Assembly (NCBI GenBank): GCA_949752795.1
Contig: OX457070.1
Coordinates: 27,924,588 to 27,988,587 of the forward strand
Direction: 5' to 3'
Source of the DNA: Hyperoodon ampullatus
Lineage: Eukaryota > Chordata > Mammalia > Artiodactyla > Ziphiidae
Length of the DNA: 64,000 bases
Program-made: the position numbers and the translations under genes
Notes under the pieces: model-generated
What the model was told of the DNA's origin: nothing
Databases searched by the model: none
What the model saw: the letters and a program-made list of their open reading frames with translations, nothing else
In this document: positions 54,995 to 64,000 of the stretch, piece by piece
How positions within the stretch are numbered: position 1 is the first letter of the stretch
Layout of the letters: every line of letters begins with the position of its first letter

Positions 54995-55365
54995 AAACTC
55001 AGATTCCTCACTGTAAAGTGGCCATCGTGGTAACACTCACCTCGATGGGCTACTGAGGAAAATGCAGGGTTTTTCAGCCTTGGCACTGTTGACATCTGGG
55101 GTTACATAACTCTTTGCTATGGGAGCTGTCCTGTGCATTGCTGGATGTTTAGCAGCATCCCTGGCCTCTACCCATTAGGTGTCCATAGCTGCCCCCCTCC
55201 CTCTGTTGTGACCACCAAAAATATCTCCAGATATTGTCAAATGTCCCTTGGGGGATGGGGTGGGGGATAGAAATTGTCCCCAGCTGAGAACCACAGGTGG
55301 AAATTAAATGAAACGTACCCACAGCCCTTGACAGGTCCCTGGCACATAATCAGCATTCAGTGGTG
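54995..55365 (+). repeat. MIR SINE, split by a MITE
   Basis: The first part reads actcagattcctcactgtaa to actgaggaaaatg; the second part, after 55295, reads gtggaaattaaatgaaacg to ggcacataatcagcattcag. Together they make one MIR 3' half. Confidence 0.7.
55064..55295 (-). mobile_element. MER20-like hAT MITE inside MIR
   Basis: Starts cagggtttttcagccttggc and ends cccagctgagaaccac. The interior (ctgtcctgtgcattgctgga, tttagcagcatccctggcct) follows the reverse of the MER20-type consensus closely. Confidence 0.75.
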
Positions 55366-55379
55366 CCAGTTTAACTCTT

Positions 55380-55745
55380 TCATCTCACCAGTTTCATGCT
55401 GAACAATACCTTCCCCCACCTTAATCCCTGCCCTCTGGCTTTAAGTTTGGAATTCATCACCATCCCTCTGCCACAGGACCTTTGCACTGGCTGTCGTCAC
55501 CACCTGGAATGCCCTCCAGACAAGCTACCTTGAGCTCTTCCCTCAACTCAGTCATCACTGAGGCTTGGACACTTCCTTGACTGCCCTGCCTTTATCAGCA
55601 GCCCCTACCCAGCCTCTCCTAGCATCTCTCCTGCATCCATCTTTCCATGTGTATAGGTAAGGCATGCACGTTCCCTTATCCCCTGCACCTGACCCCAGTG
55701 TCTGGCACTTAGTAGGCATTCAATGAAGATTTATCGCATGAAATG
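55380..55745 (+). repeat. Ancient LINE 3' end
   Basis: acctttgcactggctgtcgt, tggaatgccctccagacaag and ggcacttagtaggcattcaa follow the consensus in order up to a gaaatgaa end. Confidence 0.65.
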
Positions 55746-57769
55746 AATCACCAGCATCCCCGCCCTAAGGCATGTGCACAGCACTCAGGCCTAAGGTCCC
55801 AGGGAAAGGGACAGGAAAAGTGTGCGTCAGACAGCAACCTCCCACCCTCATGGGGCTCAGGGTCAGATGCCACCAGAGAAAGAGAGAGTGCCGTGGGCTC
55901 ACTTACACCCCAGATGGGGCCATTTGTGGGGTGGAGTGGAACAGGGTGGGCCCTTGGAAGGTCCCATTCAGGAAGGTTTCCCGGAGGAGGGGAAAGAAGA
56001 GGGGTGCTGGAACAGGGGCAGCAGTGACACGCTGGAGGCCTGCCCCGCCCCCCCCAGAGCTTAGGGAAGGCTTGGCTAGAGGGGCGAGGCCAGGGCAGGG
56101 CGAGGCCGGGGCAGGGGGCCTGGCTGCCTCCTGCTCTCGCTTGGAGCCCTGAGCAGAATCAGGCTGCAGGGGTAGCTAACGGCCTGGTTTCCACCCACCC
56201 ACCCTTCACCCCCACTGCGCACTCACACTCTTCCCCAGCCCCAGGCCAGGCTCGGGGCATTGAGTTTCCCACAGTCACATTCCTGCCTCCATAGCTCATG
56301 CCGATGTGACTCCCAGGCTGGGGCTGGCAGCCACGCAGTCTGTGGCCACGCACTGGGTCTTGTGGCTAGCTGTGGGAGGGACCCTGCTGCTCGCCCAAGG
56401 GGACTGGGGGGCCTCCAACCCGCTGTTGCCCCGCTGGCAGCCACGGCTCCCTGGAGGTGCCCGAGCTCAGGAGGGTGAGGAACTCTCCTTCTCAGATGCC
56501 AGGGCTCCCAAGGGGTCCCCTGAGCCAGAGCCCAAGTCCACCTTTTCTGCTGAGGGCTGACATCCCAGGACCCTGGCCGCCACACAGGGAGGAGGTGGGC
56601 AGGTTCTGGGAAAACAAGGAGTCTGTGAAGGGGACTCCTCAACCCACCTAAAGTGGATCCAAGACCGAGCAGCAGACCCCTGGCGTTTCTGAGATTCTTT
56701 CTGCACACAGGCTGTCACACACATGCCTCCTGCCTCTGGCACTCCCACACGGGGCCCAGAGGTCTGGTTCAGGATCTATAAAGCGGAGGCACGGAGGAGA
56801 CCAGAGCAGAGGTGGATGCAGCAGAAAGACACAGGCTGAGCAGCGGGGCTCCCCAGGGCTGAGTAAGAGGCAGACAGAAACACAGAAGCCACACTCACGG
56901 CGGTCAGGGAAAAAAATGGAGCCTCGGAGGTAGCTCCAGGGGCCACCAGGGCATGCGCTGCCCCAGCGGAGTCAAGCATATGGGTTTCAGGGGCCGGCCA
57001 CCCTCCTCACCCTACAGGAAGGACTCAATTCCTATGTCTGATGGATCCAAAGAGCACAGGTGACAGAGCTGACAGGAAGGGTGCCACTATGGGGAGCCCC
57101 AATCTCTTTCCTTATGTAAACAAGATCAGAGGACCCCCAAGAGCAGCAGGTGCCGGAGTTGGCTCTCAGGGCTCATGAGAGATCATTAAATTTCCAGCCA
57201 TTTGCCAGCCATTTGTTAAACACAGTCATCTGTAAAAATTAAATCATATAAATTTGTAACTTCAGAAATTATTTCTAAAACAAAGGTGATGATACATATT
57301 CAAACGCATCACTTCCAAATTCTTCCACTACCTTTTACCATTATCTTGCTCCCAAGGTGATTTACATCTAGAGTATCTGTGAGGTGGAAGTACTATATAA
57401 ACACTATATAATGGTGTGCTACTGCCCATCTCCTCCTATCATCCCCACATTCTGTGATCTCACATTGAGACCTTGCAATGGGCCATGGCAGGGATATTTA
57501 TACCATATCAGCAAATGCTACAAGTAGAGCTGGATTTGTTCTCTGGATTTTTTTCCGGAGAGCCAGTTGTTAAACGTCGACCAGCACAGGCAGGCCTCGG
57601 GTGACCTGCCAGGATCTCTTCTTCACCATCGGCTCTGCTGGGACACCCAAATAACGAATGACAATGTAGAGAAGAGTGCTATAAACCTGTGCAACCCAGC
57701 CATTATCCATAAGATTTTTCACAATATTCAACCAAGGAAACTCCACTAAAATAAATACTTGCACCTTTG

Positions 57770-57932
57770 CCAGCCATATAGGCTCTGTTGCAACTACTCA
57801 GCTGCAGTAGCAGCAGACAGCAGCCGTAGACGATGTGCCCATGGATGAGCATGGCTGTGCTGATACAGCCCTGTTTACACAAAAAGGCAGAGGGCCAGAC
57901 TTGGCCAGTGGGCCATCGTTTGCCATCCCCTG
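57770..57932 (+). mobile_element. hAT-type MITE, 5'-truncated
   Basis: ggctctgttgcaactactca, aaaaaggcagagggccagac and ttggccagtgggccatcgtt to the tgccatcccctg end match a widespread mammalian MITE whose full copy starts with a 'ggtcagcaaac' arm. That arm is missing here. Confidence 0.65.
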
Positions 57933-59644
57933 CTCTGTAAGGGGAGGTGGTTATTTTTGCTGTGTTGTTATCACCTCCATCTGATAAGTGAGAAAACTGG
58001 GACCCAGAGATTCATGTTTTCCTTCAGGATGCATGGGAAATTCGCTGGTAGAGCCCAGGATCTCCCAGGACCCCCGCAGGGCTCTTCCCAGCTCCTGCTT
58101 CCCCATCAGAACTCAGCACCTGAGCAGGGATCTGAGGCAGGACAGGACTGAGTGCCAAGTCACGGCCCTGGGGAGCCCACACCCATGTCACTGCCCTGAC
58201 TGCTCTGGCCTCAGCTTCCAGGGAAACCCCACACAGGCCCACAGGCCAGGCCAGAGGAGAACCCTGTAAAAAGAGAAACCTTGGGAACACACAGCCCTCC
58301 CTTCCTAATCAGGGCTGATTGCAACCTTAAGTGGAGTAGCAGGCGAGTGTGCAACCCCATTTAATTTACAGCTGGAGCCAGGGCTTGAGAGCAGCTGCGA
58401 AACTCCTTGCAAAGCTACCGGCCAGCCCCTGGGGATCCTGGGAGTGGAATTAGGAAACCTGGAGAATCCACAATGCCACGTGTGGGCTGGCACGAGTGTC
58501 TGTGTTTGCATGTGCCTGTGTGTCCCTCTAGGCTTTCCAGGTCTCTGAAGACTGCAGAGGATGCTCAAGCAGGTTTTAGGCCGTGCCAGGGTGCCGCCGT
58601 CATCAGGACAACTGTATGTCCTCGTTTGCCTAGCTTATGCCTATTTTCCAGCATGATTTTTAATAGTGTCCAGACCAGACAATAAATTATAAGGTCACCC
58701 TAGCCACTGTGGACACAGACCCTCATGCATGTATAATGACACACAGGGTGTGACACACCCGTCACATCCACCCAGCAGTAACACACACAGTCCAGGCTTG
58801 CCTGTGTGCTGGCATTTTGTCTCAGGTACACAGACACACAAGTTTCAGTGGACGCACGCAGGCTTCAGCATCCAAATCTTGAGTGAGATAGACCCAGAGT
58901 CCACATATTTAGAGGATTTACTCAAATGGTCCTTCTGTGTAATCCTCCGGTGGCCCTCAACCTGCCCCGTAGCACAATGCCAGGTGTGGAACAGGTGTTT
59001 GATTAGGACATTCAAGAGACACAGAGCCGCCTTCCAATGGCCCACAGACCCAGCCAGGGGTCTTGATGACTTAATAAGGCAAACCCCTTTCACCCCCCAG
59101 GTGCTGCCCTTGCTCAAAGTAGCCACACTAGGAAGCATGCCTAGGTGCCCCCGTGCACAGCGGGATTTCAACCAGGTCCAGAGATGGCCCCTCCCCTCCC
59201 CACCCACATGTGACCTCCTTTTCAGCCAGTTCAAATCCCAAATTCCTCCTCTCTGGCACCAGCTTCTCCCTGACCCCCTTCCTAGCACTTCCGACTCCCA
59301 GCTACCCTTCCCTGCCCCCTGACTGGGGCTGGGGATGCCTGCCTCTGTGGGTCCTTGGCACTTCAGGTCAGGACTCAGGCCCCTGCCAACCAATTGGAGG
59401 CTTCCTGGCTGGGGGCAGTGGTGCCAACTCCTCTCTAGCTGCCCAGCTCCTCCAGGGAGGCCAAGCTGCCTGGCTACAAGACGAGGAGGGGGATGCATCC
59501 AGCTGAGGGCTCCAGCCAACCACCCATGATGCTCCCTGGGACCCCACTCAAGGGTCCTCTATGGGGGAAGGACTTTATGCCCTCATAGCAAGTGGGGAGA
59601 TGAATCTGGGGAGAGAGGGCAGAAGAGCCTGCTCTCCTGGCCTT

Positions 59645-60066
59645 GGTTCTAGAACTGACACAGGCCGTGACGCTGGGCAAACTCCTTCTCAGGCCTCAGT
59701 TTCTTCTGGGGCTACATTAGGGGCTCAGAGTTGTTCTAGAGCAGCATTGTCCAAGAGAACTTTCTGTAGTGATGGAACTGTTCTGTACTATCCAATATGG
59801 TAGCCACTAGCCAGACGTGGCTGTTGAGCTCTTCGAATGTGGCCAGTGTGACTGGGGAACTGAATTTTCTTATTTTAATCACTTTAAATGTAAATTTAAA
59901 TAGCCACACCTGGCTAGTGGTTTTCATATTAGACAGTGCAGTTCTGGAACCTCAGTCTCCCCAACTGTAAAATGGGTATAATCATAGAATCCAGCCTTCT
60001 GGAGTCCCTGTGAGGATGAAATGAGACAATGCATGTACAGCTCTCAGCCTGGTCTTCGGCACGAGG
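59645..60066 (+). repeat. MIR SINE, split by a MITE
   Basis: ctgacacaggccgtgacgct and ctcaggcctcagtttcttct lie before, and cccaactgtaaaatgggtat and gtgaggatgaaatgagacaa after, the MITE at 59742-59941. The order and orientation fit one interrupted MIR. Confidence 0.7.
59742..59941. mobile_element. hAT-type MITE with 8-bp target duplication
   Basis: 200 bp with ends cagcattgtc and gacagtgcag, an inverted repeat matching at 8 of 10 positions. Flanks ttctagag (59734-59741) and ttctggaa (59942-59949) agree at 6 of 8, as expected for an old hAT-type 8-bp duplication. The interior (tagccactagccagacgtgg) matches the copy at 40557. Confidence 0.78.
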
Positions 60067-60167
60067 TAAAATAGAGTTTTGTAATTCTTACCCTCTTTGG
60101 GATCCTAGATTTTCTTGAGAATTGGAGAAAACCATGGACTTTACATCAGAATTTACCCACCACAGAC

Positions 60168-60298
60168 ACACACATGCACACTGCACACACACATATATCA
60201 CGCATGTGCACACGCCATATACATCCATACACACATCACACACGTGCTTACACATCAGACACACACGCACACAGATCACACATGCACACCCACAACTC
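60168..60298. repeat. CA-rich degenerate repeat
   Basis: About 130 bp of CA-rich words (acacac, catgca, atcaca) without a fixed unit. Confidence 0.85.
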
Positions 60299-61532
60299 TG
60301 CATCCAATTTCAAGCAGCACCAAAGCCAGGTGGAGAGTGCTTTTGAACATGAAAGTTCCTTCCAGCTCTAAAAATCTCCAAGACTAGGAGCACATGTGGC
60401 CGAGTCTCTATCTCCTCTTCTCCCTGCCTGGGCTCAGGCATCTCAGAAAACCCTTCCAGACACTCCGGGCCAAGTGCAAAGACAGGGCTCTGGAAAAATC
60501 CTCGCGCATGGAGGGCAGGCCCAGGGCAAGGACCACAGGATGGATTCTGTGAGCTCATCCCCGGCAGCCGTCACCAGCGTTCTCAGAGAGTCTGGTGGCG
60601 TCAGGAGGGGGTGACTGGGTGGACGCCGGCGGTGGCGGTGGCGGCGGCAGCGAGGGGTGTGGGGCAGGAGAGGGAGGCTGGATGGAACACGCTATAATAG
60701 CAGCTTTGTGCTCCACTTCCCAGCTCCCTGGGAACGCCAGGAAGATTATGAAACCCGGTGTCTTTGGGAATGCCAGGATATTAGCTGGAAAAAGAATAAT
60801 ACGAAAATAAAATAATGCTCGGGATGGAGACAGCAGACCATTAGCAGACAGAGCCAGGGCCTCCCACTCCGCAGAGGGAGCCAGGCTTGGCCCCGGCAGA
60901 AGGTTTCAGGGAAAGGCTGCCCGTGCTAATGAGCAGACTGGGCCTGCCTTCCAGTGAGACGTCTTCAGGAGGGGAGCTGGCAAGTGAGGCCCAGCTTGCT
61001 GGTGGACGCATGGGCCAGGGGACGGGCAGTAGGAGGCAAGGGGGCACCACAGGCCTGGCCCTTGCGCCCGGACGCCCAGAACCGTCAGATTACCAGGAAG
61101 CCCACCTGGCCACCACCCACAGTCCTGGTCTCCTCCAACCTCTGCCTCCCCAGGTCCTCCTCCAAGAAGCCACTCTCATTAGGCGCTGTCACTCTGGAAT
61201 GACCCTTGTCTGCCCTCCAGCACTTCGGAGATGCAGCTTCTGTTGGGATTATTTGCATTCACATGTGAATACCCTCTTCCCAATCAGGCAGGGGTTTCCC
61301 ATGAGCCAGGCCTCCACTATCAGGTGGAGGATCATTGGAAGAAAAGATCATTTTCTCCCCATAAGGAGCAGGGAGAACATGTCACCTGTCCCTGCCTCGC
61401 TCTCTAGGGCCCTGGTGACACACCTCCAGTCAGGAATAGACACCCCGCCTCCCTCAGAGAGGCACCCGGTAGTGGCTGATGTGACTGCCTCCCTCATCTT
61501 CGGGATGCCCTGTGCACCCGACATCCTTGTTA

Positions 61533-61675
61533 CTCAAAGATGGTCTTTGGACCAGCAGCATGGGCATCACCGGAGGCTGTTAGAAATGGAGACTCTCGGG
61601 CCCCACCCAGACAGCAGATCAAGAGCATGCGTTTTAACAAGATCCCCAGATGGGTCTTATGTTCATTAAAACTGA
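61533..61675 (+). mobile_element. MER5A-like hAT MITE
   Basis: ggaccagcagcatgggcatc, ggctgttagaaatggagact, ctcgggccccacccagacag and cgttttaacaagatccccag match the MER5A layout in order. Confidence 0.75.
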
Positions 61676-62096
61676 GAAGCACCTCTGTACATGGGTTATG
61701 TCCTTAATCCTTACGAGGACCCATACATGTAGTGACATTCATAAGTAACAGAGTCACTAAAGGGACAAGTGACCTATCCAAGCTGAAGCAGAGGAAGCAG
61801 AATTCAAACCAAACCAGTGCCATTCAGAAGCCTCACCCACCCCACCACACTCCCGCCAAGTGAATCAGCAGGCATCAGTGACCAGTGGGCAAAGGCCAGT
61901 ACCCAGAACAATAGATTGGTCCTGGCACCCAGAAAACCCGACCATCTGCCCCAGTGATGCAGGGTGGACTCTAGCCCCAGTGCCTTGCTGGAGCATCAGC
62001 ACATCCGAGGATGAAGGACAGCAGACTTAGGGATGGGGACCCAGGCCATCCTTGGTCCTGGCAGGAAGCATGTAAAGGTGACCATGGAAGGGGAGA

Positions 62097-62138
62097 GTGT
62101 GTGTGTGTGTGCGTGCGTGTGTGTGCGTGTGTGTGTGA
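62097..62138. repeat. (TG)n microsatellite, imperfect
   Basis: TG run with several CG steps. Confidence 0.95.
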
Positions 62139-63103
62139 GCACGTGTGCTGATGGGGGCTCATTTGCTCAAGTAGAGTGGTCCAGACAGTTTCAGTCCAAT
62201 GGGCCTGTGGTCCTGTCCAAGTGCTGGTCACACCTAAAGACTGTGTCCAACTCCAGGTTTGTGGATCCAGCCATTCTAACCACTGTCTGCCTCTGGCTCC
62301 CTATGTCAGCAAAGCTCCCCCAGGACTCTGGGCTTCACTACTTTGGTTTCTTCCACATTTCACAGGTGAGTCCCATCTGCATCACGATCATTCACCTTCC
62401 CACTTGACAGTTGATTTCAATGCTCCCTCATGACATTTTTCTCCCACATAAAGAATAAACGGTCTGGTTTCTGTGTTCTGGGAAATGGCCTTCTTCATTC
62501 TCCTGGTCACCGAGCCGTGAAAGCTTGGCAGTGGGTCCTCCAGCCTTGCTCATCTTCTTCCCCTAGATCCTCACCAGCCCCAGAGCCATCCACGCTTCCA
62601 TCCACGCCCTCTCTGCTCTCAGCCCCCTCGCCTCACAGCTGATGCTCAGCTCCCACGCCCCCAGCCTCCCTGCCCCAGGCCGCCTGGCCGGCAGCCTCCA
62701 GATCCATCTTCCTCATGCAGCACTTCACCATGTGCGTCACACTTACCAGGGCCAACCGTGAACTCATCGCAGCCCCAGGCCCACCCCGCCCGTGGCCTGG
62801 CGATGGCAGCGGCCCTACCGTCCACCCAGCGGAGCCTCTGATGCCCACTGGACCCTTCCCGCCCCAAGCCCTGCTACTCCACCTCCCTCCACTTCGGTCC
62901 CTTGGCCCCCACCCCAGATGGTCACATCTTCCCAGATCTCTAACCAAGCCTCCTGATGGTCTCCTGATGGGAGGCTCTCCGGCCCCAGCCATCCTCCACG
63001 GCTACTTGATTAATAGCCCTAAAACCCAGCTCTGACCAGAGCACTCCTCCGCCGCTCAACAACCCACACTCGCTCCTACTGCTCATTCAAGAGAAGAGTC
63101 CTG

Positions 63104-63315
63104 GGCTTCCCTGGTGGCGCAGTGGTTGAGAGTCCACCTGCCGATGCAGGGGACACGGGTTCGTACCCCGGTCCGGGAAGATGCCACATGCCGTGGAGCG
63201 GCTGGGCCCATGAGCCATGGCAGCTGGGCCTGCGCGTCTGGAGCCTGTGCTCCTCAATGGGAGAGGCCACAGCAGTGAGAGGCCCGCGTACCGCAAAAAA
63301 AAAAAAAAAAAAAAA
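63104..63315 (+). mobile_element. Cetacean CHR-type SINE, near full length
   Basis: Starts ggcttccctggtggcgcagt, with the tRNA-derived head and its ggttcgtaccccg B-box-like motif, and ends in a pure poly(A) of about 20. A perfect 15-bp target duplication, aagagaagagtcctg, flanks it at 63089-63103 and 63316-63330. It is opposite in sense to DYSF transcription. Confidence 0.95.
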
Positions 63316-63330
63316 AAGAGAAGAGTCCTG

Positions 63331-64000
63331 TGGTCGTCATGTATAGCTCTGTGTCCACCACCGTTTGGGGTTTTTTCCTTTTCAAATGCTCTTCTCCCCA
63401 GCCTGTGGGGCTGTCAACCACAAAAAGGGGCGTGACCCAGGACGGTCATTCAGAACATTCCGTTCCTCGCCCTCAGGCTCAGGGGCTGGTGTGGGCACAG
63501 GGCCAAGCAGAGCCAGTCAATCGCACACGAGACAGTACTGGCACTACTGAGAAAGTGCACTCTCCGCTCTGGGGTCTCCAGCTGTGAGGAAACAGAGGAT
63601 GCCCGCTGGGCTGTGCTAGCTGTAAAGGTGGCGTCAGCCTCTGTCGCAGGCACCATCTTTGCCAACGACATGGAGAGAGCCAGTGTGAGAACGGGGCCAA
63701 GACAGAGAAGCGAGTCGGGGACACTGTGTGAGCCCCTAGTTCCTGCCAGGCCTAATGCCTGATTCACCTCGGTGAATCAGATTCCCAGCAATCTGAGCCT
63801 TTAAGCTCTTTTTCCCTCTTCAGCCCACTTTGGTTGTGTTTCCGGCGGATGAAAATGAGTCTTGGCCCCTTAGAGGGCAAGCACCTTCAGGCCTGGCCCC
63901 GCCTCTGAGGCCTGCTGAGGTCTTTATTCCCCACTCCTCAGCTGGAACCACACAACCTCCCCCAGACACTGCCCTGTTTCCAAGCGAGGCCCCTTCTGAC
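63331..64000. other. Unassigned intronic sequence
   Basis: About 670 bp of unique sequence with no exon or repeat that I can support. Confidence 0.7.

Larger units (their letters stand above)
49939..64000 (-). other. Intron 30 (incomplete)
   Basis: At least 14 kb. It contains MIRs, ancient LINE ends, hAT MITEs, CA/TG microsatellites and one young SINE. Human exon 30 encodes a strongly basic DysF tail; a matching run of Arg codons on the minus strand was searched for and not found. 52200-54000 and 62200-63080 are GC-rich and carry only chance open frames. Confidence 0.85.

Noticed and set aside
63104..63180. tRNA-like sequence
   Set aside because: It is the tRNA-derived head of a SINE, with its poly(A) tail and target duplication, not a functional tRNA gene.
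49939..64000. Possible dysferlin exon 30
   Set aside because: Searched on the minus strand for the basic DysF tail (Arg-rich run followed by EGAL and a donor). No match was found.

Overview
This is a piece of a mammalian chromosome, almost certainly from a cetacean. Three SINEs (2650-2875, 18069-18279, 63104-63315) are of the tRNA-derived CHR type that is abundant in whales and dolphins. Their heads read as variants of gggcttccctggtggcgcag and their tails are poly(A). I see no Alu, and no ruminant Bov-A or BovB. Older layers (MIR, hAT-type MITEs, ancient LINEs, 5'-truncated L1 tails) are those of a normal placental genome.

The only gene I can support is the interior of DYSF (dysferlin), on the minus strand. 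Eleven exons have consensus splice sites and one continuous reading frame. In transcript order they are 49938-49845, 49352-49275, 41396-41215, 38697-38557, 37745-37716, 36307-36278, 27534-27433, 27313-27152, 26106-25941 and 25485-25409 (human exons 31-40), then 19312-19250. The ten constitutive exons encode 354 residues, matching human residues about 1117-1470. They cover the C2D domain, a short linker and the C2E domain. The eleventh is a 63-nt, phase-0 exon that matches alternatively spliced human exon 40a, the exon linked to calpain cleavage. Exon numbers were cross-checked against remembered human variant positions (Y1159 in exon 32, D1237 in exon 34, I1298 in exon 36, R1331 in exon 37), all of which fall in the expected exon.

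Layout: 1-19249 is the intron after exon 40a. It is rich in L1 and ancient LINE fragments and has no exon. 19250-27534 holds exons 40a, 40, 39, 38 and 37. 27535-36277 is intron 36. 36278-49938 holds exons 36 to 31 with GC-rich introns. 49939-64000 is intron 30, with MIR and MITE nests and one young SINE. Exon 30 and exon 41 are not in the window.

I found no second gene, no functional RNA gene, no intact mobile element and no previously undescribed system. The items most worth following up are the conserved but divergent exon 40a, the pair of adjacent 30-nt exons in a block of in-frame-skippable exons, two candidate intronic regulatory patches, and several nested or split repeats.
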